The translations under genes were made by a program, and so were the position numbers. 64,000 nucleotides of DNA from JAFGBI01 sp964454025 (GTDB lineage Bacteria; Myxococcota_A; Polyangia; Polyangiales; Polyangiaceae): positions 1-64,000 of the forward strand of contig CAYVRP010000013.1 in NCBI GenBank assembly GCA_964454025.1, read 5' to 3'. The notes beneath the pieces are model-generated. The model did not search any database. It had not been told where the DNA came from and worked only from the letters and a program-made list of their open reading frames with translations. This document shows, one piece after another, positions 1-8,721 of the stretch; position 1 is the stretch's first letter; the number at the start of each line of letters is the position of its first letter.

Positions 1-54
1 GAGGACGACGAGGACGACGAGGACGACGAGGACGACGAGGACGACGAGGACGAC
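1..54 (+). repeat. Six tandem GAGGACGAC units encoding Glu-Asp-Asp
   Basis: Six perfect 9-base units run from the window edge and are in frame with the truncated gene that continues to 720, encoding an uninterrupted (EDD)6 tract. The array may continue to the left. The perfect match at DNA level suggests slippage-prone expansion or recent duplication rather than selection on protein sequence alone. Confidence 0.95.
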
Positions 55-720
55 GGCGAGCGAACCCACACGGGAGCAGGCGGGTCGGCTGACGCCTCCG
101 AGTCGGAGGGGCACCGCGCCGGCGGCGCCAGCATGACCCTCGCGCTCGCCCTCGCTGGCGGGGGGCTCCTGCTCGGGGTCGCGATCGGCTGGGTCCTCGC
201 CGTCCAGGGCGTGGGCACCGGCGGGGGTGCGCAGTTCGGCCCGGTCGGCTCGGCCAGCGCGACCCCGTCGGAGAAGTGCGCGGCCTGGCGCGATCAGATG
301 TGCGCGGCGACTGGTGAGAAGTCCTCGGCCTGTACGCAGGCCAAGTCGGCGATCGAGGTGCTGCCTGCCAGCGCCTGCGGCGCCGCGCTGCGCGAGATCC
401 CGGCCACGGTCGCCCACGTGAAGACGGTGCGCGCCGGCTGCGCCACGTTGGTGGAGCGGCTCTGCAAGGAGCTCGGTGACACGTCGTCGACCTGTCAGAT
501 GGTCAAGGAACGGACGGAGTCGTTCCCGCCGTCGCGCTGCCAGGAGATGCTCGCGCATTTCCCGGAGGTGCTCGCGCAGCTCAAGCAGATGGAGGCGCGT
601 GGTGGCGGACGCGGTGCGGGGCCGATGAAGGCGGGGCCGCGCCCGGGCCCGGCGGGTGCCGGCTCTCAGCACGCGGCTTCGGTGTCGGGCGCGCCGCCAG
701 CGCCGTCCGGATCGAGGTGA
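1..720 (+). CDS. Membrane protein (5' truncated) with acidic repeat and duplicated four-Cys module
   Basis: The frame is open from base 1, so the start lies outside the window and only the last 239 residues are visible. They begin with (EDD)6 and a short Gly/Ser/Glu stretch. One membrane helix follows (about nt 136-210, TLALALAGGGLLLGVAIGWV). The part after the helix has two copies of a module with identical spacing, C-x7-C-x9-C-x14-C (starting near nt 277 and 439), each containing a Ser-Ser/Thr-x-Cys turn. The tail is rich in Gly, Pro and Ala. An acidic cytoplasmic segment with a periplasmic cysteine domain is the likely topology, and the paired cysteines suggest disulfides or metal binding; both are inferences. 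The ATG at 133 would start inside the helix and is unlikely to be the true start. I do not recognise the family. Confidence 0.8.
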   Translation, partial: EDDEDDEDDEDDEDDEDDGERTHTGAGGSADASESEGHRAGGASMTLALALAGGGLLLGVAIGWVLAVQGVGTGGGAQFGPVGSASATPSEKCAAWRDQMCAATGEKSSACTQAKSAIEVLPASACGAALREIPATVAHVKTVRAGCATLVERLCKELGDTSSTCQMVKERTESFPPSRCQEMLAHFPEVLAQLKQMEARGGGRGAGPMKAGPRPGPAGAGSQHAASVSGAPPAPSGSR

Positions 721-813
721 CCCCGGGGGCGGACTTCGCGCGGAACGGCGGACCACCGCGGCCCAGGTGCCTGGAAATGGCCCTCGCGGGGAGGGTAGCG
801 TACCATCTATCGC

Positions 814-1671
814 ATGCGCTGTTCTCCGCTCGCGACCGTCGTCTTGCTCCCTGGCCTCCTGCTCCTCGCGGCCTGTCCCGGTCAGGAGGAGGAGCGGCCA
901 CCAGGCATCGAGCTTGGCCCCGGCACGACCCACACCGGGACCAGCGGAGGCGACAATGGCGGCGAGGGGGGGGAACCGAGCGGTACCGGCGGGTCGAGCA
1001 CCGGGGGCGCGGGCGGCGTGGCGAGCGGCACCGGCGGGCGGGAGCCCGACACCGTGCTCAACGCGCTGCTCAGCGCGACCGACGGGTTCTCGTTCCAGAG
1101 GGACGGCCGAATCTTCGATCCGGCGTCGGTGAGCGTCTCGCTGTTCGTCGTGGCCGACGCTCCGGGAGGGCGGACCGTCTCCGCGACGGTCGAGGTGGGC
1201 GATGACCTGAGCCTCGCTGGGGTGCTCGAGTCCGATGCCACCTGGGTGCTGGTCGACTCGGCGGACGCGGACTGGTACTCGACCTGGCAGCAGGTCAATA
1301 CGCGGGACAGCGAGGAGGAAATCCTGTACGCGGTCACGGCGTCCGACATCGAGGACTTGGCGGCCGTGGCGTCCGCGACCCTCTACCCGGCCATGGCCCA
1401 GGTCGTGGTGCGCGTCGAGAACGGGCTCGGCGACGGGGTCGAGGCCGACGCGCAGATCGAGGGCGCGGGCGCCGTCGTCTACTCTCTCTACCCCGGCTTC
1501 GACGTGACAGGACCGTCGGACTCGCACGGATACGTGGCGCTGCTCAACGTCCCGGCATCCGAGGAGGCGAGCTCCGCCAGCCTCACGGTCACGACGGCCG
1601 ACGACACCAGGGTCGTGCCTGTACGGGTGCAGGGCGGGGCGGTCACCGCCGTGGTCGTGACGGTGGATTGA
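814..1671 (+). CDS. Lipoprotein with Gly/Thr/Ser-rich linker and beta-rich domain
   Basis: 285 residues. The N-terminus MRCSPLATVVLLPGLLLLAAC is a type II signal peptide with lipobox LAAC, so the protein is expected to be lipid-anchored. Residues 25-75 form a low-complexity Gly/Ser/Thr/Glu linker (GGEGGEPSGTGGSSTGGAGG). The rest is rich in Val, Thr and Asp with alternating hydrophobic patterns, like one or two Ig-like or carboxypeptidase-regulatory-like beta sandwiches; there are no catalytic motifs. The ATG at 814 is the only start that puts the signal peptide at the N-terminus. It stands alone, 93 bases after the previous gene and 82 before folD. The function is unknown. Confidence 0.8.
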   Translation: MRCSPLATVVLLPGLLLLAACPGQEEERPPGIELGPGTTHTGTSGGDNGGEGGEPSGTGGSSTGGAGGVASGTGGREPDTVLNALLSATDGFSFQRDGRIFDPASVSVSLFVVADAPGGRTVSATVEVGDDLSLAGVLESDATWVLVDSADADWYSTWQQVNTRDSEEEILYAVTASDIEDLAAVASATLYPAMAQVVVRVENGLGDGVEADAQIEGAGAVVYSLYPGFDVTGPSDSHGYVALLNVPASEEASSASLTVTTADDTRVVPVRVQGGAVTAVVVTVD

Positions 1672-1753
1672 TCCGGAGCGCGCCGGGCGCGGGGCCGCGG
1701 CCCGCGCGGGGCGCGGACGTTCTCCTTGCCTCGCGCCGCGGTGGACGGTATGC

Positions 1754-2617
1754 GTGCCCGCCGTGGGCAAGCTCATCGACGGCAAGGCGGTGGCGGCAAC
1801 CGTGCGCGCCGAGGTGGCGGCGGGCGTGGCGGCGTTCGTGCGGGAGACGGGGCGAGCGCCCGGCTTGCACGTCGTGCTCGCGGGCGAGGACCCGGGCTCC
1901 GTGGTCTACGTCCGCAACAAGGAGAAGGCCGCGCGCGAGGTGGGGATGGTGGGAGAGGTGCACCGCCTCCCCGACTCCGTCACCGAGGCGGAGCTGCTCG
2001 GGCTGGTGCGCTCCCTCAACGCTGACGCCGCGGTGGACGGTGTCCTGGTCCAGTTCCCCGTCCCGAAGCAGGTGCGGCCGAGCGAGGTGCTGCGCGCGAT
2101 CGACCCCGACAAGGACGTGGACGGGCTCCACGCGCTCAACGTCGGGCGGCTCTGGTCCGGCGACGAGGGGCTCGCGCCCTGCACCCCCCGCGGGATCCTG
2201 CGCCTCATCGCCGAGGCGGGGGTGGCGCTCCGGGGCGCTCGCGCCGTCGTCGTGGGCCGGAGCAACCTCGTCGGCAAACCGGTGGCGGCGCTCCTCCTCG
2301 CCGAGCACGCCACGGTCACGCTCGCTCACTCGCGCACGGCGGACCTCCCCGCGCGCTGCCGGGAGGCCGACGTGCTCGTCGCCGCCGTCGGGCGCGCGCG
2401 GATGATCCAGGGTGACTGGATCAAGCCGGGCGCCTGCGTGATCGACGTGGGGATGAACCGCGACGAGAGCGGGAAGCTCTGCGGGGACGTGGACTTCGCG
2501 AGCGCCGAGACGGTCGCTGGTTCCATCACGCCCGTTCCGGGCGGCGTGGGGCCGATGACCATCGCGATGCTGCTGGAGAACACGCTCCGCGCCGCGCAAG
2601 CGCGCCACCGCCGCTGA
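1754..2617 (+). CDS. folD: FolD bifunctional methylenetetrahydrofolate dehydrogenase/cyclohydrolase
   Basis: 287 residues, the usual FolD length. It interconverts 5,10-methylene-THF, 5,10-methenyl-THF and 10-formyl-THF in the cytoplasm, supplying one-carbon units for purines and formyl-Met-tRNA. Visible family motifs are YVRNKEKAAREVG with the catalytic Tyr-x3-Lys pair, DGVLVQFPVPKQV (the QLPLP region), PCTPRGILRLI, the nucleotide-binding VVVGRSNLVGKPVA, and the C-terminal PVPGGVGPMTIAMLLENT. The chosen start is a GTG; a second GTG three codons later is also possible. The gene is monocistronic here and converges on coaE, with 40 bases between them. Confidence 0.97.
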   Translation: MPAVGKLIDGKAVAATVRAEVAAGVAAFVRETGRAPGLHVVLAGEDPGSVVYVRNKEKAAREVGMVGEVHRLPDSVTEAELLGLVRSLNADAAVDGVLVQFPVPKQVRPSEVLRAIDPDKDVDGLHALNVGRLWSGDEGLAPCTPRGILRLIAEAGVALRGARAVVVGRSNLVGKPVAALLLAEHATVTLAHSRTADLPARCREADVLVAAVGRARMIQGDWIKPGACVIDVGMNRDESGKLCGDVDFASAETVAGSITPVPGGVGPMTIAMLLENTLRAAQARHRR

Positions 2618-2657
2618 CGGTTCGGTACCGGGTCGTCCGGCCCGGCGCCGCGCGCCC

Positions 2658-3293
2658 TCAGGGGCGTGGGTAGCGTGCGGGGTCGACCCCGCAGGTTCGC
2701 GCGACGGCGTCCAGCACCGCGTCGGCGCGGGCGAGGGTGTCGGTCAGCGATCCGTCGTTGTCGATCACGTGATCCGCGAGCGCGGCCTTCTGGTGGAGCG
2801 GGAGCTGGGCGGCGATGCGCGCTCGCACGGACTCGATCGAGCACGCGTCTCGAGCCGCGGCCCGAGCGACCTGCTGGGCCTCGCTGGCGACGACCACCAC
2901 CAGCGGCCGGAGCTGTTCGGTGAGGTTCACCTCGACGAGCAGCGGGATCTCGCTGCAGGCGAGCGGCTCCCCCGCGCGCTCGAGCTCGGCCAGGCGCGCG
3001 CGCCGGAGCGCCTGGATCCGCGGGTGCGTCACCGCCTCCAGTCGTCGCCGCACGGCCGGATCCGCGAACGCGAGCTGGGCGACCGCCGCGCGATCGAGCG
3101 CCCCGTCGGGCGTCAGCACGGCGGGGCCGAGCTCCCGCGCGAGCGCCGCGAGGCCCTCGGAGCCGGGCGCGGTGACCTCGCGCGCGAGCTCGTCTGCGTC
3201 GAGCACGGGCAGGCCTCGCGCGCGGAAGCGCCGCGCGACGGTGCTCTTTCCGGTGCCGATGCCGCCCGTGAGGCCGAAGACGCGCAGGGACAC
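2658..3293 (-). CDS. coaE: Dephospho-CoA kinase
   Basis: 211 residues with a GTG start at 3293 (V-S-L-R-V-F-G-L-T-G-G). CoaE phosphorylates the ribose 3'-OH of dephospho-CoA, the last step of CoA synthesis. Seen are the P-loop GLTGGIGTGKSTVARRF, the DADELAREV segment that binds substrate, LEAVTHPRI, and EIPLLVE in the expected order. A GTG three codons upstream is an alternative start. The frame stays open far upstream (to 4289), but that part is antisense to the next gene and has no family similarity, so it is not part of the protein. The divergent neighbour starts 39 bases away, so the promoters must overlap. Confidence 0.95.
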   Translation of the reverse strand: MSLRVFGLTGGIGTGKSTVARRFRARGLPVLDADELAREVTAPGSEGLAALARELGPAVLTPDGALDRAAVAQLAFADPAVRRRLEAVTHPRIQALRRARLAELERAGEPLACSEIPLLVEVNLTEQLRPLVVVVASEAQQVARAAARDACSIESVRARIAAQLPLHQKAALADHVIDNDGSLTDTLARADAVLDAVARTCGVDPARYPRP

Positions 3294-3332
3294 GAGCCCC
3301 ACGATAGCACCGGGGCGTGCTATTCGTCCGGC

Positions 3333-4520
3333 GTGCCTGCGCGTGCTCACCGGACGTCGCGCCTCTGTCGCGGGTTCGGCGTCGTCGCCCTCGGCGTCGC
3401 CGGATGCGGCCGGGCGCCGTTGCCCGCCGCGCCGGACGCGATGTCCGTCGCGGGGGAGCTCGGCGCCGAGGGCGAAGCTCCCAGCGTCGCCGAGCAAGCG
3501 GTGCCGACCGGTTCGGAAGTCGAGGCGGGCTCCGGGGTGGACGGCGCGCGCGCCGTGGTCGAGATCGCCGAGCTGGAGCCCGCGGGGGTCGCTTGGCGGT
3601 TCCGCGCGGGATCCCCGACGCCGGGGGTCACGATGGGCCGGGACGGAACGGTGTACGTGCCTACCCACGAGGGGCACGTCCACGCGCTCTCCGTGGAGGG
3701 GGGCCTGCGCTGGTCCTACAACGTGCAGACCCCGGCGGTCGGGGCGGTTGTCGCCCCCGATGGCGTGCTCGTCGTGGGGACGCAGGAGGGGCGTCTGCAC
3801 GCGCTGCGGCCCGATGGCACCCGGCTCTGGAGCCTCCAGGCGCCGTTCCCGATCGTCACCGAGCTCGTGTCGGGGGCGCAGGGCCTCACGCTGTTCGGGG
3901 ATCGCTCGGGGGCCGTGGTCGCCGTGGACGGGTTCGGCGCGGTGCGTGCTCGCTGGCCGATGTCGGAGCCGATCGGCGCGCCGCCCCTCGCGCTGCCGGG
4001 CGCTGGGGTCGCGGCGCTCGGCGCCGAGGGGGGGCTCTTCTGGCTCGGCGCAGGCCCGCCGCGGTCGCTCGCGCTCGGGGCCGCCCCCGGCAGGGAGCTC
4101 CTGGCTGGCGCGGGAGGGGACCTCCTGGCGCTCGCCGGGTCGACGCTCGTGGTCCTCCGTGAGGGGGCGGTGGCGCTGCGGCTGTCGGGCGTCGTGGCTG
4201 CGGCTGCGCGTGGCGACGGGCTCGTCACGGTGGGCCCCCGGCCGTCGCTCGCTTTCCGGACGCGGGGGGGCGACCTCCTGGTCGAGCACCCGCTCGTCGC
4301 GCCGCCGAGCGCGGCCCCCGTGGTCGACTCCGCGGGGGTCGTGTACGTCCCCACGGCGACGGGCGCGCTCGCCGTCGCCACTCTGGCCGGTGTCCGGACA
4401 TGGCGGGTCGCGGAGCGCGCGTTGCTGCGGCCCCTGCTCGATCCGGCCCGGCCTCGCGTCATCCTGGCGAGCGGCGAAGGGTCCGTGGTCGCCGTCGCGG
4501 CCGCGGGGCTCTCACCCTGA
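3333..4520 (+). CDS. Lipoprotein with PQQ-type beta-propeller repeats
   Basis: 395 residues. From a GTG start the N-terminus is basic, then hydrophobic, ending in the lipobox GVAGC (Cys at residue 26). After a 90-residue Ala/Glu/Gly-rich linker come repeats of the form W-x-F/Y-x(4,8)-P-x(6,9)-D-G-x-V/L-Y/V-V-x-T-x(3)-G-x-L/V-x-A-L (for example TVYVPTHEGHVHAL and VLVVGTQEGRLHAL), typical of PQQ-like or BamB-like propellers; about six to seven blades fit. BamB is a lipoprotein of this fold in outer-membrane protein assembly, but the similarity visible here is only at repeat level, so a scaffold role is an inference. It is divergent from coaE. Confidence 0.85.
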   Translation: MPARAHRTSRLCRGFGVVALGVAGCGRAPLPAAPDAMSVAGELGAEGEAPSVAEQAVPTGSEVEAGSGVDGARAVVEIAELEPAGVAWRFRAGSPTPGVTMGRDGTVYVPTHEGHVHALSVEGGLRWSYNVQTPAVGAVVAPDGVLVVGTQEGRLHALRPDGTRLWSLQAPFPIVTELVSGAQGLTLFGDRSGAVVAVDGFGAVRARWPMSEPIGAPPLALPGAGVAALGAEGGLFWLGAGPPRSLALGAAPGRELLAGAGGDLLALAGSTLVVLREGAVALRLSGVVAAAARGDGLVTVGPRPSLAFRTRGGDLLVEHPLVAPPSAAPVVDSAGVVYVPTATGALAVATLAGVRTWRVAERALLRPLLDPARPRVILASGEGSVVAVAAAGLSP

Positions 4521-4867
4521 CCCCGACGCGAGGGAGAGCGCCGGGTGACCGCCGACGCGGAAGCCGCGGGGCGCGCTGGTGACCGCCAGCTGGCTTCTCA
4601 GGCCGACGCGATGGTGCCGGGTCGACCGGGGGATCGGGCGGTGGCCTGGAGCCGCAAGCAGCTCGACCGCCGCCAAGAATCGACGATCCCTCGGCTCCGG
4701 GTGAGCCGCGGGTCTCCAGCGAACACCGGCTCGCGGCGCCCCCCTCGCCCTGCGCGAGGGCGTCCTCCGAGCCGAACATGCGAGCCGGCAGTCCGACGGG
4801 TGCTCCCATGGCGATGGAGGGAGCCGTTGATTGACGGCACCGAACGGGTCCGGCACGATCCCTTCCC
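4521..4867 (+). other. Intergenic region, no gene supported
   Basis: 347 bases without a convincing gene. Short frames exist on both strands (for example 4545-4883 plus) but their third positions are not GC-enriched, they are Arg/Pro/Ser-rich, and they run into the following gene. No RNA fold or repeat was obvious. It presumably holds the promoter of the small membrane protein at 4868. Confidence 0.5.
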
Positions 4868-5125
4868 ATGGCACAACCGATGAGCCCGCTGCCCGTCGAC
4901 CCCGGGAAGAAGAAGGGGTCGGGTCTGCTGCTCGGCTGCGGGGGGGCGGGCTGTGGGTTCTCGCTCCTCCTCACCATCGCCGGCGTTGTCCTGCTCGTGC
5001 TCGGCATGGATTCGAAGACCGAGGAGGCGCTGCCATTCGCCTTCATCGCGCTGGGCCTGGCCTCGACCGCCGGGCTGGTCGGCGCGGTCCTCCTGGTCAT
5101 CGGCCTGGTCAAGCGCCGGAGCTGA
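4868..5125 (+). CDS. Small two-helix membrane protein
   Basis: 85 residues. A short Pro- and Lys-containing N-terminus (MAQPMSPLPVDPGKKKGSG) is followed by two hydrophobic helices, residues 20-46 (with Gly and Cys, LLLGCGGAGCGFSLLLTIAG) and 57-80, separated by an acidic loop DSKTEE. The C-terminus is KRRS, so both ends are probably cytoplasmic. Third-position GC is high, as in real genes here. It converges on leuS with 43 bases between. No family is recognised. Confidence 0.65.
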   Translation: MAQPMSPLPVDPGKKKGSGLLLGCGGAGCGFSLLLTIAGVVLLVLGMDSKTEEALPFAFIALGLASTAGLVGAVLLVIGLVKRRS

Positions 5126-5168
5126 GGCGCCGGTCGCGCCGTTCCACGGCGGTCGGCTCCCCGAGGCG

Positions 5169-7826
5169 CTAGCCGACGATGAGGTTCAGGATCCTGCCGG
5201 GGACGTACACGAGCTTCTTCAGCGTCTTGCCCTCGACGAAGCGGCGGACGTTCTCGTCCGCGAGGGCGGCCTCGCGGGCCTGCGCCTCGGTCGCGTCGCG
5301 GGCGAGCAGGGCGCGGCCGCGCACCTTGCCGTTGACCTGGACGCCGATCTCGACCACCTGATCGATGACGAGCGAGGGGTCATAGGCGGGCCAGGGGGCG
5401 TCCGCGATGCTCGGCGGGTGCGCGAGGCCGCCGCCGGTGGCGTCGCCGCTCGACCAGAGCTCCTCGGCCAGGTGTGGTGCGAAGGGGGAGAGCATCGTCA
5501 CCAGCCATTCGGCGGCCTGACGGGGGAGCGTGTCGAGCGAGGCGAGGTGGTTGACCAGCTCCATCAGCGCGCTGATCGCCGTGTTGAAGCGCAGCGCCTC
5601 GATGTCCTCGCCGACCTTCTTGAGCGTCTTGTGGAGGAGCCGTTCGGTCTCCGGGGCGGGCGCGGCGTCGGACAGGGGGCGCGTCACCACCGCGTGCACA
5701 CGGTCGAGGAAGCGCCGGACCCCCTTGATGCCGGACGTCTGCCACGGCTTCACCTGCTCGAGCGGCCCCATGAACATCTCGTAGACGCGGAGGCTATCCG
5801 CGCCGTACTCGCGGACGACGTCGTCGGGGTTGACGACGTTGCCGCGGCTCTTGCTCATCTTGAAGGCGACGCTCTGGACACGGATCTGCTCGTCGGCCTT
5901 GAGGCGCAGCGCCCCGGCCTTCTTGAGCACGGCGTCCTCGCTGACGCGCACCGCCACCACGGGGGCGCCGGTCACGGAGTCGCGGTGCTCGCCGTCGCCC
6001 GCGCCGGTTTCGACGCGATCGGCGCTCACCCAGGTACCATCCTCCGCCCGGTACGCGACGAGCTGCGGTTCGCCGAGGATCATCCCCTGGTGAACGAGCC
6101 GCTGGAACGGCTCGGGGTGCTTCACCACGCCCAGGTCGAACAGGACCTTGTGCCAGAAGCGGGCGTACAGGAGGTGCAGGACGGCGTGCTCGGACCCGCC
6201 CACGTACAGGTCCACCGGCATCCAGTCGTCGTAGGCGCGCTGGTCGAAGGGCGCGGTGTCGTTGCGGGGATCGAGGTACCGGAGGTAGTACCAGCAAGAG
6301 CCCGCCCACTGGGGCATGGTGTTCGTCTCGCGCGCGTACCAGGCCCCGTCGCGCTCGAAGAAGCGCCAGTCGAGGGCCTTGACCAGCGGACCTGCCGGGT
6401 CGCCGGGTCGGTAGTCGTCGAGCTCGGGCAGGAGCAGTGGGAGCTCGTCCTCCGCGAGGGGGATGGGGCGCGTGTAGTCGATCTCGAAGGGAGCGCCGCG
6501 CCGGGGGTCGCCGGCCGTCTGCACGGGGAAATAGATCGGGATGGGCTCGCCCCAGTAGCGCTGGCGGGAGAAGATCCAGTCGCGCAGCTTGTAGTTGACC
6601 TTGGCCACCCCGACGCCGCGGGACTCGAGCCAGGCGGTGATGGCGCGTTTCATTTCCGCCGTGGGCTGGCCGGTGAATTGACCCGACTGGACGGCGATGC
6701 CCGCCTCCGTGTAGGGGGCCTGGAGGGCGCCGTGCAGCGCGCCGTCCGGGCTGACAACCTCGACGATCGGCAGCCCGAAGCGGGTCGCGAACTCGAAGTC
6801 ACGCTCGTCGTGGGCGGGGACGGCCATGATCGCGCCGGTGCCGTAGCTGCCGAGGACGTAGTCGGCGGTGAAGACGGGGATCTTGGCTCCATTGACGGGG
6901 TTCACGGCGAGGGCGCCCGTGTTCACGCCCGTCTTTTCGCGGCCCGCCGTCCGCTCCAGGTCGCTCTTCGCGCGGGTCGCCGCGACGTAGCGCTCCACCT
7001 CGGCGCGCCGCTCCGGCGCGGTGATCGTGAGCGTCAGCGGGTGGTCGGGGGCGATGACCATGTAGGTGGCGCCGAACAGGGTGTCCGGTCGGGTCGTGAA
7101 GACGCGCAGCTTGTCCTCGCGCCCCACGAGGTCGAAGTCGACCTCCGCGCCCTCGCTGCGGCCGATCCAGTCGCGCTGCTTCAGCTTCGTCTCTGGCCAG
7201 TCGAGCCCTTCCAGGTCGGCGGCGAGGCGATCGGCGTAGGCCGTGATCCGGAGCTGCCACTGGCGCAGCGGCTGGCGGACCACGGGGTGCCCGCCGCGCT
7301 CGCTGCGGCCGTCGATGACCTCCTCGTTCGCCAGCACCGTGCCCAGGGCCTCACACCAGTTGACCGGCACCTCGGCCTGGAAGGCGAGGCCCCGGTGGAA
7401 CAGCTGGAGGAAGATCCACTGGGTCCAGCGCACGTAGCCGGGGTCGGTGGTGTCGATCTCCCGGGACCAGTCATAGGCGAACCCGAGCATCTTGAGCTGG
7501 CGCCGGAACGTCTCGATGTTCGCCGCGGTGGTGATGGCCGGGTGGGTGCCGGTCTGGATGGCGTGCTGCTCCGCCGGGAGCCCGAAGGCGTCCCAGCCCA
7601 TGGGGTGCAGGACGTCCCAGCCGCACATGCGGCGGTAGCGCGCCACGATGTCCGTGGCGGTGTACCCCTCCGGGTGCCCGACGTGCAGGCCGTGGCCCGA
7701 GGGGTAGGGGAACATGTCGAGGACATAGAGCTTGGGCCTGCCGGCGCGCCGCGTGGCGCGGAAGGTCTGGTGCTCCTCCCAGTAGCGCTGCCAGACGGGC
7801 TCGATGGCGAGGTGGTCGTAGGCCAT
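5169..7826 (-). CDS. leuS: Leucyl-tRNA synthetase
   Basis: 885 residues, normal for bacterial LeuRS. This class Ia enzyme charges tRNA-Leu with leucine. Visible are the HIGH-type motif HVGHPEGYTATD near residue 48, LHPMGWDAFGLPAEQHAI, the CP1 editing domain with TRPDTLFGATYMVIAPDHP and the GTGAIMAVPAHDERD loop whose Asp is needed for editing, WFKMSKS-equivalent KMSKSRGNVVNPDD, GGSEHAVLHLLYARFW, and a C-terminal domain ending VNGKVRGR...LKKLVYVPGRILNLIVG. The start is ATG. The DUF72 gene lies divergently 115 bases away. A 962-codon open frame on the opposite strand is an artefact of base composition. Confidence 0.98.
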   Translation of the reverse strand: MAYDHLAIEPVWQRYWEEHQTFRATRRAGRPKLYVLDMFPYPSGHGLHVGHPEGYTATDIVARYRRMCGWDVLHPMGWDAFGLPAEQHAIQTGTHPAITTAANIETFRRQLKMLGFAYDWSREIDTTDPGYVRWTQWIFLQLFHRGLAFQAEVPVNWCEALGTVLANEEVIDGRSERGGHPVVRQPLRQWQLRITAYADRLAADLEGLDWPETKLKQRDWIGRSEGAEVDFDLVGREDKLRVFTTRPDTLFGATYMVIAPDHPLTLTITAPERRAEVERYVAATRAKSDLERTAGREKTGVNTGALAVNPVNGAKIPVFTADYVLGSYGTGAIMAVPAHDERDFEFATRFGLPIVEVVSPDGALHGALQAPYTEAGIAVQSGQFTGQPTAEMKRAITAWLESRGVGVAKVNYKLRDWIFSRQRYWGEPIPIYFPVQTAGDPRRGAPFEIDYTRPIPLAEDELPLLLPELDDYRPGDPAGPLVKALDWRFFERDGAWYARETNTMPQWAGSCWYYLRYLDPRNDTAPFDQRAYDDWMPVDLYVGGSEHAVLHLLYARFWHKVLFDLGVVKHPEPFQRLVHQGMILGEPQLVAYRAEDGTWVSADRVETGAGDGEHRDSVTGAPVVAVRVSEDAVLKKAGALRLKADEQIRVQSVAFKMSKSRGNVVNPDDVVREYGADSLRVYEMFMGPLEQVKPWQTSGIKGVRRFLDRVHAVVTRPLSDAAPAPETERLLHKTLKKVGEDIEALRFNTAISALMELVNHLASLDTLPRQAAEWLVTMLSPFAPHLAEELWSSGDATGGGLAHPPSIADAPWPAYDPSLVIDQVVEIGVQVNGKVRGRALLARDATEAQAREAALADENVRRFVEGKTLKKLVYVPGRILNLIVG

Positions 7827-7941
7827 GGCGCGTTCGTGTAGCAGATCCCCGCGGGCGCGGGGGTCACGAATCGGGCCCCCTGGCCGGCGCCCGCGGCGCG
7901 ACGATGCTGGATCCGAGGAGCTGTGTTACCGTTACGCGGCC

Positions 7942-8592
7942 ATGATCACCGTGGGTTGCGCGGGATTCGCGGTACCGGCCACGCGGTACTTCAAGGAGTA
8001 CCTGTTCGTCGAGGTGCAGGAGACGCACCTCGCGGTGCCCGGCCCCGGCACGGTGCGGCGCTGGCGGAGGGAGGCGCCGAAGGGGTTCGAGTTCGCGCTC
8101 CTGGGGCCCCGGGAGATCGGCCAGGAGGGCTTCCGGCCGGGCAAGGTCGTCGAGAACGCGCTCCGGATCCTCTCGGAGGTGGCCGCCGAGCTCGAGTCAC
8201 AGACCGCGGTCTTCGTCGCGCCTCCCGACTTCACCGCGGCGCGCGCGAACAAGGTCGCGTTGAAGGACTTCCTGCGGCTGGTGCGCCAGCACTTCAACCG
8301 AGTCGTCTTCGACGTGAGCGCCACCTGGGATGCAGAGGAAGCCGACGAGATCGCCGAGGAGTCGGACGCCCTCGCGGTGCGCGATCCCCTCGTCACGGGG
8401 CTGTCCAAGCGGAGCGTGGCGTACTACCGCCTGCCGGGGCCGGCCGGGCACAAGTCCCGCTACGAGGATCCGGCGATCGAGCGGCTGGCGGAGGTCGCCG
8501 CGGGCGATCTGGAACAGGCGGCGACCTACGTGTTCACGAACGTGGACATGTTCGCCGACGCCAAACGCTTCAAGCGCGCCATTCGGCTCTGA
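7942..8592 (+). CDS. DUF72 (YecE-like) family protein
   Basis: 216 residues from ATG 7942 (MITVGCAGFAVPATRYFKEY). The opening V-G-C-A-G-F, a Tyr/Phe-rich stretch with YLFVEVQETHLAVP, LRRW..EAPKGFEFALLGPREI and a later V.YYRLPGP..H.SRYED segment match the TIM-barrel-like DUF72 family (usual length about 240). The biochemical activity of the family is not established. The hydrophobic core is intact and there are no frameshifts. The frame is open back to 7825, but that part overlaps the leuS start and promoter, so ATG 7942 is preferred. It faces away from leuS and converges on the next gene across a strong hairpin. Confidence 0.85.
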   Translation: MITVGCAGFAVPATRYFKEYLFVEVQETHLAVPGPGTVRRWRREAPKGFEFALLGPREIGQEGFRPGKVVENALRILSEVAAELESQTAVFVAPPDFTAARANKVALKDFLRLVRQHFNRVVFDVSATWDAEEADEIAEESDALAVRDPLVTGLSKRSVAYYRLPGPAGHKSRYEDPAIERLAEVAAGDLEQAATYVFTNVDMFADAKRFKRAIRL

Positions 8593-8640
8593 GCCTCCAT
8601 CGCCGAGCGGCGGCAGCTCCGGACGGGCGCGTCAGGCAGC

Positions 8641-8671
8641 GAGGCGCCCGGGCCGGCGGCCCGAGCGCCTC
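8641..8671. terminator. Long GC hairpin between convergent genes
   Basis: The 7-base arms GAGGCGC/GCGCCTC are continued, after one mismatch, by 6 more pairs (CGGGCC/GGCCCG) around a GGC loop. It sits in the 129-base gap between two converging genes, so a bidirectional terminator is the likely role. There is no U-tract on either strand, which is common in GC-rich genomes but lowers certainty. Confidence 0.45.
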
Positions 8672-8721
8672 AGGGGTAAGCGTCGGCGGAGGGCTGGCGA
8701 CCCTCGCGCGACGCGGTTGGC

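Noticed and set aside
1..54. Possible CRISPR or VNTR array at the window edge
   Set aside because: Units are contiguous 9-mers in frame with a gene, with no spacers; it is a coding repeat.
4545..4883. A 112-codon frame before the small membrane protein
   Set aside because: Overlaps the start of that gene, weak codon signal, Arg/Pro-rich.
4953..7841. A 962-codon open frame antisense to leuS
   Set aside because: It mirrors the leuS gene; long antisense frames arise in high-GC coding sequence, and it shows no known motifs.
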